Notes: a model not told the origin generated them from the sequence alone. A stretch of 64,000 bases of DNA from Streptomyces phaeofaciens (GCF_014648915.1 NZ_BMSA01000022.1:124001-188000), one strand, 5' to 3'; positions 8,000 to 17,064 are shown, numbered from the stretch's first letter. Translations and numbers: made by a program.

Positions 8000-9205
8000 C
8001 TAGGTCTGAGGTTCGCCATCCATCAGGCGCCCCAGGATCAGCGCGATCCGCAGCGTGAACGCGGAGCGTACATCCGACGGCGACCAGCCGGTGACGTCAG
8101 TCACACGTCGAAGCCGGTAGCGCACGGTGTTGGGATGGACGAACAGCATCCGTGCCGCGCCCTCCAGACTGCTCGCCTGTTCGAGATAGACGGAGAGCGT
8201 CTCCAGGAGTGCGGACCCGGCCTCCTCCAGCGGTCTGTAGATCTCCTCCACCAACTGCTCGCGCGCGCTGGGATCACCGGCGATCGCGCGTTCCGGGAGG
8301 ACATCGTCCGCCAGTACCGGGCGCGGCGCGTCCTGCCACGCGGAACACGCCTTGAGTCCGGCGGCGGCGGCCTGCGCGGACCGGGTGGCGGCGAGCAGGT
8401 CGGGCACCACGGGCCCGGCGACGACGGGACCGGCGGCGAAAGGCCCGATCAGGGACTTGGCGACGGCGAGCGGGTTGTCGCTGCCGCCGGCGATGACCAC
8501 GAGCCGCGACCCGAGCACCCCGGTGAGCACCTGGAGCTTGGCGTGCCGGGAGGCCCGCCGGATCGCCTCGACGGTCAGCTCGGAGTCCCCGTCGGGAGCG
8601 GTCCCGAGGACGACACACACGTGCTCCGGCGCGTTCCAGCCGAGTGCGGCGGCCCGGCTCACCGCGCCCTCGTCGGCCTCCCCGCTGAGCACCGCGTTGA
8701 CCACGAGCGACTCCAGCCGGGCGTCCCAGGCGCCGCGTGCCTCGGCGGCCTGGGCGTACACCTGGGCGGTCGCGAAGGCGATCTCCCGGGCGTAGACCAG
8801 CAGCGCCTCGCGCAGCACGCCCTCGTCGCCCGGGGCCGCGACCTCGTCGATCGCGGACTCCATGACCTCGATGGTGGTGCGCACCATCTCCACGGTCTGG
8901 CGCAGCGTGATGGCCCGGGTCAGCTCGCGCGGGGCGGTGCCGAACACATCGGTCGAGATCGCCTGGGGCGTCTCCGGGTGACGGAACCACTCGGTGAAGG
9001 CGGCGATACCCGCCTGGGCGACCAGCCCGATCCAGGAACGGTTCTCCGGTGGCATCGCCCGGTACCACGGCAGCGTCTCGTCCATCCGTGCGATGGCCTG
9101 GGCGGCCAGACTTCCGGAGGACTTCACCAGCCGCTTCAGCGTCGCGGGGTGCGGGTGAGGGGGGTGTGCTGCGGCGTCGGGGTGAGTGGTTTCGGGTTCG
9201 GGCAC
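8000..9205 (-). CDS. fasR: PucR-family transcriptional activator of fatty acid synthesis
   Basis: The 401-residue protein ends in a PucR/CdaR-type helix-turn-helix (SLEGAARMLFVHPNTVRYRL, residues about 350-370), and has a GGDEF-like central region as in that family. Directly upstream of fabD on the same strand, it corresponds to FasR, the positive regulator of fabD-fabH-acpP-fabF in S. coelicolor. The GTG start has only a weak ribosome site (AAGG 13 nt upstream). Its stop is 3 nt from the candidate operator, so the operon promoter lies just behind this gene. Identity rests on synteny plus domain type. Confidence 0.92.
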   Translation of the reverse strand: MPEPETTHPDAAAHPPHPHPATLKRLVKSSGSLAAQAIARMDETLPWYRAMPPENRSWIGLVAQAGIAAFTEWFRHPETPQAISTDVFGTAPRELTRAITLRQTVEMVRTTIEVMESAIDEVAAPGDEGVLREALLVYAREIAFATAQVYAQAAEARGAWDARLESLVVNAVLSGEADEGAVSRAAALGWNAPEHVCVVLGTAPDGDSELTVEAIRRASRHAKLQVLTGVLGSRLVVIAGGSDNPLAVAKSLIGPFAAGPVVAGPVVPDLLAATRSAQAAAAGLKACSAWQDAPRPVLADDVLPERAIAGDPSAREQLVEEIYRPLEEAGSALLETLSVYLEQASSLEGAARMLFVHPNTVRYRLRRVTDVTGWSPSDVRSAFTLRIALILGRLMDGEPQT

Positions 9206-9301
9206 GGTGACAAGACTGCCTTATCGGGACGGGGACGTGCGCCGGTGGGTCACGGGGCGCGAGGCCGGACCACCGGCGCCGGGTCTACCGTGGGGTCCGT
9301 G

Positions 9302-9952
9302 ATGGACGTACGCCGCGCCGACGCGCGCTATCAGGGCGGGGACCCGGCGGCCGGCATCGAGACCCGCCACGCGTTCTCCTTCGGCTCCCACTACGACCCC
9401 GGCAATCTGCGCTTCGGGGCGCTGATCGCCTGCAACGAGGAGCGCCTCGCGCCCGGCGCCGGTTTCGGCGAGCACCCCCACAGTCACACGGAGATCGTGA
9501 CGTGGGTGGTGGCGGGCGAGCTGACCCACCGCGACTCGCGGGGCCACGAGACGACCCTGCGCCCCGGGGACGTCCAGCGCCTCAGCGCGGCGGCGGGCGT
9601 GCGTCACGTCGAACGCAACGACGGCCCGGTTCCGCTGACCTTCGTCCAGATGTGGCTCGCCCCGCTGGACCCCGGCGGCGAGCCGTCGTACGAGATCGTC
9701 CGCGGGATCGCGGACCGGACCCCGTACGCGGTGCCGGAGGCCGGCGCGATGCTCCATGTCCGCCGGCTGGCGGCGGGCGAGCGCACGGCGGTGCCGGACG
9801 CGCCGCACGTCTACGTCCATGTCGTCCGCGGCGCGGTGGGCCTGGACGGCGAGGAGCTCGGCCCCGGCGACGCGGCCCGGATCGCCGACGGCAAGGACCT
9901 CACGGCGGTCGGGGTGACCGACGCCGAACTGCTGGTCTGGGAGATGCTCTAG
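9302..9952 (+). CDS. Pirin-like bicupin protein
   Basis: The 216-residue protein has an N-terminal cupin with the metal-ligand pattern HPHSHTEIVTWVVAGELTH and a weaker second cupin near residues 145-210 (VHVVRGAVGLDGEELGPGD). This is the pirin/YhhW family, some members of which are quercetin dioxygenases. No ribosome site precedes the ATG; a GTG lies immediately before it, so the transcript may be leaderless. It is divergent from fasR and overlaps the next gene by 4 nt at the 3' end. Physiological role unknown. Confidence 0.85.
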   Translation: MDVRRADARYQGGDPAAGIETRHAFSFGSHYDPGNLRFGALIACNEERLAPGAGFGEHPHSHTEIVTWVVAGELTHRDSRGHETTLRPGDVQRLSAAAGVRHVERNDGPVPLTFVQMWLAPLDPGGEPSYEIVRGIADRTPYAVPEAGAMLHVRRLAAGERTAVPDAPHVYVHVVRGAVGLDGEELGPGDAARIADGKDLTAVGVTDAELLVWEML

Positions 9953-10788
9953 AGCTCCGCGCGCACCGCGTCGGTGAACGGGGGCCACGCCTCGACAGCC
10001 CACGGTCCGAACGCCCGGTCCGTGAGGGCCACGCAGGCCGCGCCCGTGCTGTTCCCGCCCACCCGCCCGGCGTCCGGATCGATCCACAGGAACGTACCGG
10101 ACTGTCCGAAGTGGCCGAAGGTGCGCGGCGAGGACGAGGAACCGGTCCAGTGGGGCGACTTGGAGTCGCGGATCTCGAAGCCGAGGCCCCAGTCGTTGGG
10201 GTTCTGATGGCCGTAGCCCGGCAGCACCCCCTTGGTGCCCGGGTACTGCACGGTCATCGCCTCCGCCACCGTGCGCGGGTCCAGCAGCCGGGGCGCCTGC
10301 ACCTCCGCCGCGAACCGCAGCAGGTCCGTCACGGTCGACACGCCGTCCTTCGCCGGGGACCCCTCCAGCGAGGTGTCCGCCATGCCCAGCGGCTCCAGCA
10401 CCGCCTGGCGCAGATAGGTGGCGAACGGGATGTCGGTGGCCTTCGCGATGTGGTCGCCGAGCTGCTCGAAACCGGCGTTGGAGTAGAGCCGCCGCTCGCC
10501 GGGCGGGGCCGTCACCCGGTGCTCGTCGAAGGCCAGCCCCGAGGTGTGCGCGAGCAGATGACGGACCGTCGCCCCGGGCGGCCCGGCCGGCTCGTCCAGC
10601 TCGACGGCGCCCTCCTCGTAGGCGACGAGCGCGGCGTACGCGGCGAGCGGCTTGGTGACCGAGGCCAGCGGGAAGCGCCGGCCGACGGGTCCGTGGGTGC
10701 CCAGGACCGTACCGTCGGCCCGCACGGCACCCGCCGCGGCGGAGGGAACCGGCCAGTTCTCGATCAGTGCGAGGCTCTTCAGCGACAT
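9949..10788 (-). CDS. Serine hydrolase of the beta-lactamase / class C penicillin-binding protein fold
   Basis: A 279-residue cytosolic protein with the SxxK motif SVTK at about residue 44 (FPLASVTKPLAAYAALV), the YxN motif YSNAGFEQLG, and an HFGQSG segment in the place of the KTG triad. No signal peptide is seen, so it is unlikely to be a secreted beta-lactamase; esterase or D-aminopeptidase-like activities are more usual for this group. It is convergent with the pirin gene and divergent from the MerR gene. Confidence 0.85.
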   Translation of the reverse strand: MSLKSLALIENWPVPSAAAGAVRADGTVLGTHGPVGRRFPLASVTKPLAAYAALVAYEEGAVELDEPAGPPGATVRHLLAHTSGLAFDEHRVTAPPGERRLYSNAGFEQLGDHIAKATDIPFATYLRQAVLEPLGMADTSLEGSPAKDGVSTVTDLLRFAAEVQAPRLLDPRTVAEAMTVQYPGTKGVLPGYGHQNPNDWGLGFEIRDSKSPHWTGSSSSPRTFGHFGQSGTFLWIDPDAGRVGGNSTGAACVALTDRAFGPWAVEAWPPFTDAVRAEL

Positions 10789-10861
10789 GCGTACGAGCCT
10801 ATGCGGCTCACGGCGCAGGCCGCATCGAGGGGTCGGGCCGGGGTTTTCTTACCGGTTCCGC

Positions 10862-10892
10862 TTGCTTGGAGTCCACTCCAAGGCCATAGCGT
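10862..10892 (+). promoter_or_regulatory. MerR-type promoter and operator
   Basis: An 18-bp dyad, CTTGGAGTCCACTCCAAG (10865-10882), has perfect 8-bp arms. TTGCTT (10862-10867) and TAGCGT (10887-10892) flank it at 19 bp, the long spacer typical of MerR-controlled promoters. The predicted start of transcription is about 10899, right at the start codon of the merR-type gene. Confidence 0.65.
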
Positions 10893-10899
10893 GGAGGCC

Positions 10900-11391
10900 A
10901 TGACGGTGTTGCAGACCACGCCCGTGACCACCCGGCAGGCCCCCACCCCCGCAGACGTCTGCTCCGCGCCACCACCGCGGCACCCCCGCCCCGACGGGCA
11001 GGACAGCTACACGATCAGCGAGGTCGTCGCGTTCACCGGCCTGACGGCCCACACGCTGCGCTGGTACGAGCGGATCGGACTGATGTCGCACATCGACCGG
11101 TCGCACACCGGTCAGCGCCGCTACAGCAACCGCGACCTGGACTGGCTCGACCTCGTCGGCAAGCTGCGGCTGACCGGCATGCCGGTCGCCGACATGGTGC
11201 GGTACGCCGAGCTGGTGCGCGAGGGCGACAGCACGTACGGCGAGCGGTACGAACTGCTGGAGGCGACCCGCCGGGACGTCCGGGCCCGGATCGCCGAACT
11301 CCAGGACACGCTCGCCGTGCTCGACCGCAAGATCATGTTCTACTCGGACGCCACGCGCGTCCGGGCCCACGAAGCCGAGAGGACCGCCTGA
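10900..11391 (+). CDS. MerR-family transcriptional regulator
   Basis: The 163-residue protein has a MerR winged-helix domain starting near residue 35 (YTISEVVAFTGLTAHTLRWYERIGL) and a C-terminal coiled coil (ELLEATRRDVRARIAELQDT). No conserved cysteine cluster for metals or an iron-sulphur centre is seen in the C-terminus, so it is not a SoxR or CueR. The ATG lies only 2 nt from GGAGG, too close; a GTG at codon 3 is 8 nt away and may be used, or the mRNA may be leaderless. It overlaps the aldo/keto reductase start by one base and presumably regulates it and itself through the adjacent dyad. Confidence 0.88.
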   Translation: MTVLQTTPVTTRQAPTPADVCSAPPPRHPRPDGQDSYTISEVVAFTGLTAHTLRWYERIGLMSHIDRSHTGQRRYSNRDLDWLDLVGKLRLTGMPVADMVRYAELVREGDSTYGERYELLEATRRDVRARIAELQDTLAVLDRKIMFYSDATRVRAHEAERTA

Positions 11392-12404
11392 TGAGCAGCC
11401 CGAAGATCCCGACAGCCCCGCTGGGCGAGCACGGCCCCGAGGCCGGCGTACAGGGCCTCGGCTGCATGGGCATGAGCTTCGCCTACGGCCCCACCGACGC
11501 CGACGCCTCCCGGGCCACCCTGGAACGCGCCCTGGAACTCGGCGTCACCCTGTACGACACGGCCGACGCGTACGGCGCCGGCGAGAACGAGCGCTTCCTC
11601 TCCCCGTTCTTCCGGGCGCACCGCGACGAGATCCTCGTCGCCACCAAGTTCGCGCTGGCGATCCCGCCGGACGACCCGACCCGGCGGATCATCCGCAACG
11701 ACGCCCCCTACATCCGGCAGGCCGTCGAGGCGAGCCTCAGGCGCCTGGACGTCGACGTCATCGACCTCTACTACATGCACCGGCGCGATCCGGACGTGCC
11801 GATCGAGGAGACCGTCGGCGTGATGGCCGAGCTGGTCCGCGAGGGCAAGGTGAAGCAGCTGGGCCTGAGCGAGGTGACGGCGCCCGAGCTGCGCGCCGCG
11901 CACGCGGTCCACCCCATCGCCGCCGTGCAGTCGGAGTGGTCGCTGTTCAGCCGGGACATCGAGGCCCACGTGGTCCCGGCGGCCCGGGAGCTGGGCGTCA
12001 CGCTCGTCCCGTACTCCCCGCTCGGCCGGGGCTTCCTCACCGGCTCCTTCGCCAGCGCCGAGGCCCTCACGGCCGACGACTTCCGCCGCCAGCAGCCCCG
12101 CTTCACCGGTGAGAACGCCGCCGCGAACGCGGCCCTGCTGGAGCCGGTCCGCACGGTGGCCGAGGCCCACGGCGCGACCTCGGGCCAGATCGCCCTGGCC
12201 TGGGTCCACGCGCAGGCCGAGGTCCACGCTCTCCCGGTGCTCCCGATCCCGGGGACCCGCAGGCCCGGTCGGGTCGAGGAGAACACCGGCGCGGTGGCGA
12301 TCGAACTGACCGAGGAGCAGCTGAGCGCCCTGGAGCCCATCGCGGCGAAGGTCTCCGGCAACCGCTACGCGGACATGGCGTTCACGTCCGCCGGCCGCGA
12401 GTAG
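11391..12404 (+). CDS. Aldo/keto reductase
   Basis: A 337-residue NADPH-dependent oxidoreductase of the AKR superfamily. The catalytic Asp and Tyr are in LYDTADAYGAGENE, the lysine in VATKFALA, and the histidine in DLYYMHRRD; the cofactor-phosphate region is IPGTRRPGRVEENTGA. It resembles the YakC/AKR13 group. Translation is coupled to the MerR gene through an ATGA overlap, which suggests the reductase removes a reactive carbonyl that the regulator senses; this link is inferred from the operon only. Confidence 0.93.
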   Translation: MSSPKIPTAPLGEHGPEAGVQGLGCMGMSFAYGPTDADASRATLERALELGVTLYDTADAYGAGENERFLSPFFRAHRDEILVATKFALAIPPDDPTRRIIRNDAPYIRQAVEASLRRLDVDVIDLYYMHRRDPDVPIEETVGVMAELVREGKVKQLGLSEVTAPELRAAHAVHPIAAVQSEWSLFSRDIEAHVVPAARELGVTLVPYSPLGRGFLTGSFASAEALTADDFRRQQPRFTGENAAANAALLEPVRTVAEAHGATSGQIALAWVHAQAEVHALPVLPIPGTRRPGRVEENTGAVAIELTEEQLSALEPIAAKVSGNRYADMAFTSAGRE

Positions 12405-13250
12405 CTACAGCTCCGACAGCAGCTCCGCCTTCTTCACGGAGAACTCCTCGTCGGTGACCAGCCCGGCCCGGTGCAGCTCCCCGAGGTGCCGGATCCGTTC
12501 GGCGATGTCGGCGGGATCACGCCGTGGGCCCGTGGCCGCGACCGCGGCGGCGGGCCCACGCGTGCGCACGGCGGCGAGGACGGCCGCGGCGAACGGCAGC
12601 GACTCGTGCACCGACCCGTACCCCAGCCCGAAGACGACCGTCGCCGGATCCTGGTCCGCGGGCACGGGCGCCGTCTCCCCGCGCACCAGCCGGAGGTGTC
12701 CTTCGAACACCTCCGGCGAACGCCACTCCACACCGCTCAGTTCGGACACGGCGAAGCTCTGGTCGCCGGCTTTCCACTTGGCGGAGGACGCGCCCGTCCA
12801 GAACCACCGGAACCGCACGGCCCGTCCGTCGAAGGACGCCTTCGCGTCGTACGCCTTGAAGGACAGGGGCACGTCCGGGGCGGGCACGAGGAAGCGGTCC
12901 GCGGGACCGGCGTCGGCGGTCAGCCGGGAGCGCAGCTCGTCGGCGTAGTACTCGGCGAGGACCTCCCGCTCGGCCGGCAGCACCAGCCGGTACGGGTCGC
13001 ACCCGTCCTTCAGCTGTCCGGCCGCCGCCTCCATGAGGGGATCGGCCCCGGGCCGTGGCTCGGCGTGCAGGACGACCGTCCCGCGCCGGCCGGGGGTGAG
13101 CGTCACCCCGGCCAGAGCCGTCAGCGGAATCCTTCGTTCGCCCAGCGCGGCCAGCAGCTTGGGCGTGCGCATCCCCCGTTCGTAACGGATGAGGACGGAG
13201 TCGGACTCGAACTCCCAGGCGGCATGAAATCCGGCCAGTACGTCACCCAT
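12405..13250 (-). CDS. DUF4429 and SHOCT domain protein
   Basis: A 281-residue cytosolic protein starting MGDVLAGFHAAWEFESDSVL; upstream ATGs at 13277 and 13259 are possible but the family normally starts here. Two DUF4429 modules cover most of the chain, and the end (IAERIRHLGELHRAGLVTDE) is a SHOCT helix pair, a short motif often placed at the C-terminus of oligomerising or membrane-associated proteins. Function is unknown. The stop codon directly abuts that of the aldo/keto reductase. Confidence 0.85.
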   Translation of the reverse strand: MGDVLAGFHAAWEFESDSVLIRYERGMRTPKLLAALGERRIPLTALAGVTLTPGRRGTVVLHAEPRPGADPLMEAAAGQLKDGCDPYRLVLPAEREVLAEYYADELRSRLTADAGPADRFLVPAPDVPLSFKAYDAKASFDGRAVRFRWFWTGASSAKWKAGDQSFAVSELSGVEWRSPEVFEGHLRLVRGETAPVPADQDPATVVFGLGYGSVHESLPFAAAVLAAVRTRGPAAAVAATGPRRDPADIAERIRHLGELHRAGLVTDEEFSVKKAELLSEL

Positions 13251-13316
13251 GCGGCTCATCGTATGCGGGACACGCATCTACGTCCCCTCCCTGCGCGCGC
13301 CGCAATTCCTGCGTCT

Positions 13317-14534
13317 CTACGCGCGTCCGGCCGTCGTCGTGTCGGACAAACCCACCCGGCAGGTGTCCTCGTCGTCGGCGCACCGCACCGAGCGGTACGC
13401 GCCAGTGCCGATGTCGGCGAAGTTGCGCAGGCTGTCCGTGCCCGGCACGAAGTAGCCGCCGTGGCCCTCCGCGTCCTGGGAGGACAGCACCCGCGCGCCG
13501 AACTCCTCGGCCATCGGGTCCTCGCCGTGCCCGAGGCCGCCGACCTCGAGGTGCGGCACGTCCTGGACCCAGTCGTCGGCGTCCCGCATCGCCCACACCT
13601 GGGCACCGGTGCCCAGCTGCGAGGCCTTCTCCACGCGCATGCCGGGGCTGCCGGCCACGGCTATGTCCGTCACCCGCTCCGGCATGTCGCGCGCGGCGAC
13701 GCCGCACACCACGGAGCCGTAGCTGTGGCAGAACATCGAGACGGCCGAGGTGCCGGGCAGGGCGCGCAGCAGCGCGTTCAGCCGTACGGCGCCGTTCGCG
13801 GCGCGCATCGCGGTCGCGGAGTCGATGCCGAGGCCGTCGGGGGAGGTGTAGTCCGCCCAGGCGATCACGGCCGTCCTGGCCGAGGGGCGCGCCGCGCGCT
13901 CGGCGTCGTACAGGGCCTGGGCCATGCCGACGGGTGCCGAGAACCTGCGGTTGGTCCGCTGGAAGGTGAGCAGGTCGGTGTCGACACCGGGGACGACCAC
14001 GGAGATCCGCTCGGCGGCGTCGAGGTCGCCGAAGACCTCGGCGGCGCGGCCGGAGCCGTCCGGGTCGAAGGCCAGGATCTGGCGGTCGGTGTCGCGCAGC
14101 GCCTGGTAGCGCTGCATGCGCCGGCCGGCCTCCTGCTGCCCGCTGGGCGTGAGGCGGCTGTCGTGCGTGCGCTTGGCCTCGACCCGGATCTGCTGGCCCA
14201 GCGCGATCCGGTTGGCGCGGTAGCGCAGCTCGACGGGTGCCCCGTTCATGTTGCCGACCGCGAGCGCGTAGTCGTGCGCGAGCGCGGTGCGCTGCGGCGC
14301 GGTCAGCGAGGAGAAGAAGTGGGCGAGCCGGGCGGGCGCGGCCTTCGGGTCGGGGAGCGCGCGGCCGGCTATCCGGCCGTCCTCCCATGCGGCGACCGAG
14401 GCCTGTAGAGCGGTGGTCTCCCGCTGGTGGCGAAGGGCGGTCCAGCCGGTGGTCGCCAGCATCACGAACACCACGGCCAGGGCGAGCAGTGCGCGCCAGA
14501 CGCCGAGTTGTGGGGAGGTGTCGAAGGAAGTCAC
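13317..14534 (-). CDS. Membrane-anchored alpha/beta hydrolase (DUF1023 type)
   Basis: The 405-residue protein has one N-terminal membrane segment (ALLALAVVFVMLATTGW) and a predicted extracellular alpha/beta hydrolase domain. The nucleophile elbow is FCHSYGSV near residue 267; the late aspartate and histidine are plausible in HLEVGGLGHGEDP and DAEGHGGYFV. Streptomyces carry many paralogues of unknown substrate. The GTG start has no ribosome site and lies 9 nt after a TAGTGT sequence, so a leaderless mRNA is possible. A CRP-like half-symmetric site lies about 45 nt upstream. Confidence 0.85.
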   Translation of the reverse strand: MTSFDTSPQLGVWRALLALAVVFVMLATTGWTALRHQRETTALQASVAAWEDGRIAGRALPDPKAAPARLAHFFSSLTAPQRTALAHDYALAVGNMNGAPVELRYRANRIALGQQIRVEAKRTHDSRLTPSGQQEAGRRMQRYQALRDTDRQILAFDPDGSGRAAEVFGDLDAAERISVVVPGVDTDLLTFQRTNRRFSAPVGMAQALYDAERAARPSARTAVIAWADYTSPDGLGIDSATAMRAANGAVRLNALLRALPGTSAVSMFCHSYGSVVCGVAARDMPERVTDIAVAGSPGMRVEKASQLGTGAQVWAMRDADDWVQDVPHLEVGGLGHGEDPMAEEFGARVLSSQDAEGHGGYFVPGTDSLRNFADIGTGAYRSVRCADDEDTCRVGLSDTTTAGRA

Positions 14535-14578
14535 TGGGAGGACACACTAGGAGAACGGGAGTGTCTCGGGTTAATTAA

Positions 14579-14592
14579 GTGACGGGGATCAC
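14579..14592. promoter_or_regulatory. CRP-like dyad
   Basis: GTGA, 6 nt, TCAC (GTGACGGGGATCAC) matches the core of the actinobacterial CRP/FNR-family consensus and lies in the 92-bp gap upstream of the alpha/beta hydrolase. Chance occurrence cannot be excluded. Confidence 0.3.
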
Positions 14593-14626
14593 GTTTCGAC
14601 GGGCGTGGCGGGGGTCATACACCCCT

Positions 14627-15310
14627 TCAGGCCTCTGATCCGGACGTTCTTCGCGCCGTCCGCCAGTTCCCCAGCAGGGCCGGTCCGACCTGGTCCAGGT
14701 AGCGGGACGTGAGCGCGTGGATCCCCGCCAGGCTGAACTCCTCCTCCAGCAGCCACTGGCGTTCCGTCACCCGCATCACCCCGCTGAAGACCGCCACCGC
14801 CAGCCGCGGCCGCGGATCGGCGTCCACGTCGAGTCCCTCGCGCTCCGCGATCACCCGCGAGATCGTCTCCTCGCTCTCGGCCGCGCGCCGCAGATGCGCG
14901 GCGAGCAGTACCGGCGTCGACTCGATCACCCGGTACATCCGCAGATACAGCTCCACGGGGACGACGGACTCGACGACCTCGTTGATCGAGTGCCAGCCGC
15001 TCAGCACGGCCTGGCGCAGCGCCTCCATCGGGGCCTCGTGCGGCGGGCGCGCCCGTACCGCCTCGACGAAGTGCGCCACGGTCAGCTCCTCCAGGGCGAG
15101 CGCGGCCTCCTCCTTGCCGGCGAAGTAGCGGAAGAAGGTGCGCTGCGAGACGTCGACGGCCGCGGCGATCTCGTCCACGGTGGTGTGCTCGTACCCCTGG
15201 GAGACGAACAGCTCCACGGCGGCCCGCAGCAGCGCGTCCCGGGTGCGCCGCTTCTTGCGCTCGCGCAGTCCGGGCCGGGGCGGTGGCGCCGTGTCCATGG
15301 GCACTCTCAC
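14627..15310 (-). CDS. TetR-family transcriptional regulator
   Basis: A 227-residue regulator with the N-terminal HTH at about residues 22-66 (ALLRAAVELFVSQGYEHTTV then VDVSQRTFFRYFAGKE). The C-terminal ligand domain is long and variable, as in regulators of drug exporters. It is divergent from an MFS exporter gene with a 134-bp promoter region that contains inverted repeats, the usual arrangement for a repressor acting on the transporter and on itself. The start may be the second ATG (MDTAPPPRPG, 15298). Ligand unknown. Confidence 0.92.
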   Translation of the reverse strand: MRVPMDTAPPPRPGLRERKKRRTRDALLRAAVELFVSQGYEHTTVDEIAAAVDVSQRTFFRYFAGKEEAALALEELTVAHFVEAVRARPPHEAPMEALRQAVLSGWHSINEVVESVVPVELYLRMYRVIESTPVLLAAHLRRAAESEETISRVIAEREGLDVDADPRPRLAVAVFSGVMRVTERQWLLEEEFSLAGIHALTSRYLDQVGPALLGNWRTARRTSGSEA

Positions 15311-15381
15311 TCTCTGCCTTCTCCTCTGTCCGTCGGGTCCCGCTGCCGTGTCCCGCGTCTTTTCGGCCAGAACCGAATGTC

Positions 15382-15432
15382 GTGACAGTTACCGACTAGT
15401 GAACTCGTTTGTCAATTGTCAGTCGCTGTCAC
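15382..15432. promoter_or_regulatory. Divergent tetR/MFS operator region
   Basis: GTGACAG (15382-15388) and CTGTCAC (15426-15432) are inverted copies flanking ACTAGT and two TTGTCA hexamers. TTGTCA at 15409 with TAGCCT at 15433 could drive the MFS gene, and TTGACA read on the minus strand could drive the regulator. Likely binding region for the TetR protein; not proven. Confidence 0.5.
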
Positions 15433-15444
15433 TAGCCTCGGAGC

Positions 15445-17064
15445 ATGACTAGTCAGACCACCATCGACACGCCCGGGCCGGGGGGCAAGCTGCCGGGAAC
15501 CCCGTCGGGCCGGCCGCCCGCCACGGGGCTGCGCGGCCATCAGTGGTTCACCCTCATCACCGTCGCCGTCGGGGTCATGATGGTGGCCCTCGACGGCACC
15601 ATCGTGGCCATCGCCAACCCGGCCATCGCCGAGGACCTGGGCGCGACCTTCGCCGAGGTCCAGTGGATCACCAACGCGTACTTCCTCGCCCTCGCGGTCT
15701 CCCTCATCACCGCGGGCAAGCTCGGTGACCGCTTCGGTCACCGCCAGACCTTCCTGATAGGCGTGGTCGGCTTCGCCGCCGCCTCCGGTGCGATCGGCCT
15801 GTCCGACAGCATCGCGCTCGTCGTCACCTTCCGGGTCTTCCAGGGCCTGTTCGGCGCGCTGCTGATGCCGGCCGCGCTCGGCCTGCTGCGGGCCACCTTC
15901 CCGGCCGAGAAGCTCAACATGGCGATCGGTATCTGGGGCATGGTCATCGGCGCCTCCACCGCGGGCGGCCCGATCCTCGGCGGTGTCCTCGTCGAGCACG
16001 TCAACTGGCAGTCGGTGTTCTTCATCAACGTGCCGGTCGGTGTCCTCGCGCTCGTGCTGGGCGCGATGATCCTCCTCGACCACCGTGCCGAGAACGCGCC
16101 GCGCTCCTTCGACCTGCTGGGCATCGCCCTGCTCTCGGGCGCGATGTTCTGTCTGGTCTGGGCGCTCATCAAGGCCCCGACCTGGGGCTGGGGCGACGGC
16201 AAGACCTGGGCGTTCATCCTCGGGTCCGCCCTGCTCTTCGCGGGCTTCGCGTTCTGGGAGACCAAGGTCAAGGAGCCGCTGATCCCGCTCGGGCTGTTCC
16301 GGTCCGTCGCGCTGTCGGCGGGTGTGGTCCTGATGGTCCTGATGGCCATCGCCTTCATGGGCGGCCTGTTCTTCGTGACGTTCTACCTCCAGAACGTGCA
16401 CGGCATGAGCCCGATCGACGCCGGTCTGCATCTGCTGCCGCTCACCGGCATGATGATCGTCGGCTCTCCGCTGGCCGGTGTGCTGATCACCAAGCTCGGC
16501 CCGCGCATCCCGCTGGCCGGCGGCATGGCGGCCACCGCGATCGCCATGTACGGCATGTCCACGCTGGAGAAGGACACCGGCAGCGGCGTCATGTCCCTCT
16601 GGTTCGCCCTGCTGGGTCTCGGCCTCGCGCCGGTCATGGTGGGCGCGACCGAGGTCATCGTCGGCAACGCGCCGATCGAGCTGTCGGGGGTGGCCGGCGG
16701 TCTCCAGCAGGCGGCCATGCAGATCGGCGGCAGCCTCGGTACGGCGGTCCTGGGCGCCGTGATGGCCTCCAAGGTGGACAGCGACCTGGCGCCCAACTGG
16801 ACCGCCGCGGGACTGCCCGAACTCACCCCCGCCCAGCTGGACCAGGCCTCCGAGGCGGTCCAGGTCGGCGTGGCGCCGGTGGCGGAGGGCACGCCGGCGG
16901 AGATCGCCGCGAAGATCACCGGCGTCGCGCACGACACGTTCATCTCCGGCATGAGCCTGGCGTCCCTGGTCGCGGCCGGGGTGGCGGTGGTGGCGGTGTT
17001 CGTCGCGCTGCTCACCAAGCGGGGCGAGAACGCGGAGGCGGGCGCGGGCGTCGGCCACATCTGA
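15445..17064 (+). CDS. MFS drug exporter, DHA2 (14-helix) family
   Basis: A 539-residue membrane protein with about 14 hydrophobic segments, of the EmrB/QacA group of proton-driven multidrug exporters. The TM1 motif ALDGTIVAIANPAIAEDLG and the helix-2/3 loop GKLGDRFGHRQTFLIG are clear, as is motif C in WGMVIGASTAGGPILGGVL. GGAG lies only 1 nt before the ATG. It is divergently paired with a TetR gene, so expression is probably inducible by a substrate. Substrate cannot be predicted. Confidence 0.94.
   Translation: MTSQTTIDTPGPGGKLPGTPSGRPPATGLRGHQWFTLITVAVGVMMVALDGTIVAIANPAIAEDLGATFAEVQWITNAYFLALAVSLITAGKLGDRFGHRQTFLIGVVGFAAASGAIGLSDSIALVVTFRVFQGLFGALLMPAALGLLRATFPAEKLNMAIGIWGMVIGASTAGGPILGGVLVEHVNWQSVFFINVPVGVLALVLGAMILLDHRAENAPRSFDLLGIALLSGAMFCLVWALIKAPTWGWGDGKTWAFILGSALLFAGFAFWETKVKEPLIPLGLFRSVALSAGVVLMVLMAIAFMGGLFFVTFYLQNVHGMSPIDAGLHLLPLTGMMIVGSPLAGVLITKLGPRIPLAGGMAATAIAMYGMSTLEKDTGSGVMSLWFALLGLGLAPVMVGATEVIVGNAPIELSGVAGGLQQAAMQIGGSLGTAVLGAVMASKVDSDLAPNWTAAGLPELTPAQLDQASEAVQVGVAPVAEGTPAEIAAKITGVAHDTFISGMSLASLVAAGVAVVAVFVALLTKRGENAEAGAGVGHI

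Noticed and set aside
5901..8003. A 700-codon plus-strand frame antisense to acpP, fabH and fabD
   Set aside because: It is the mirror of the high-GC coding strand; the translation is Arg/Gly/Asp-rich with no domain, and fabH/fabD motifs on the other strand are complete.
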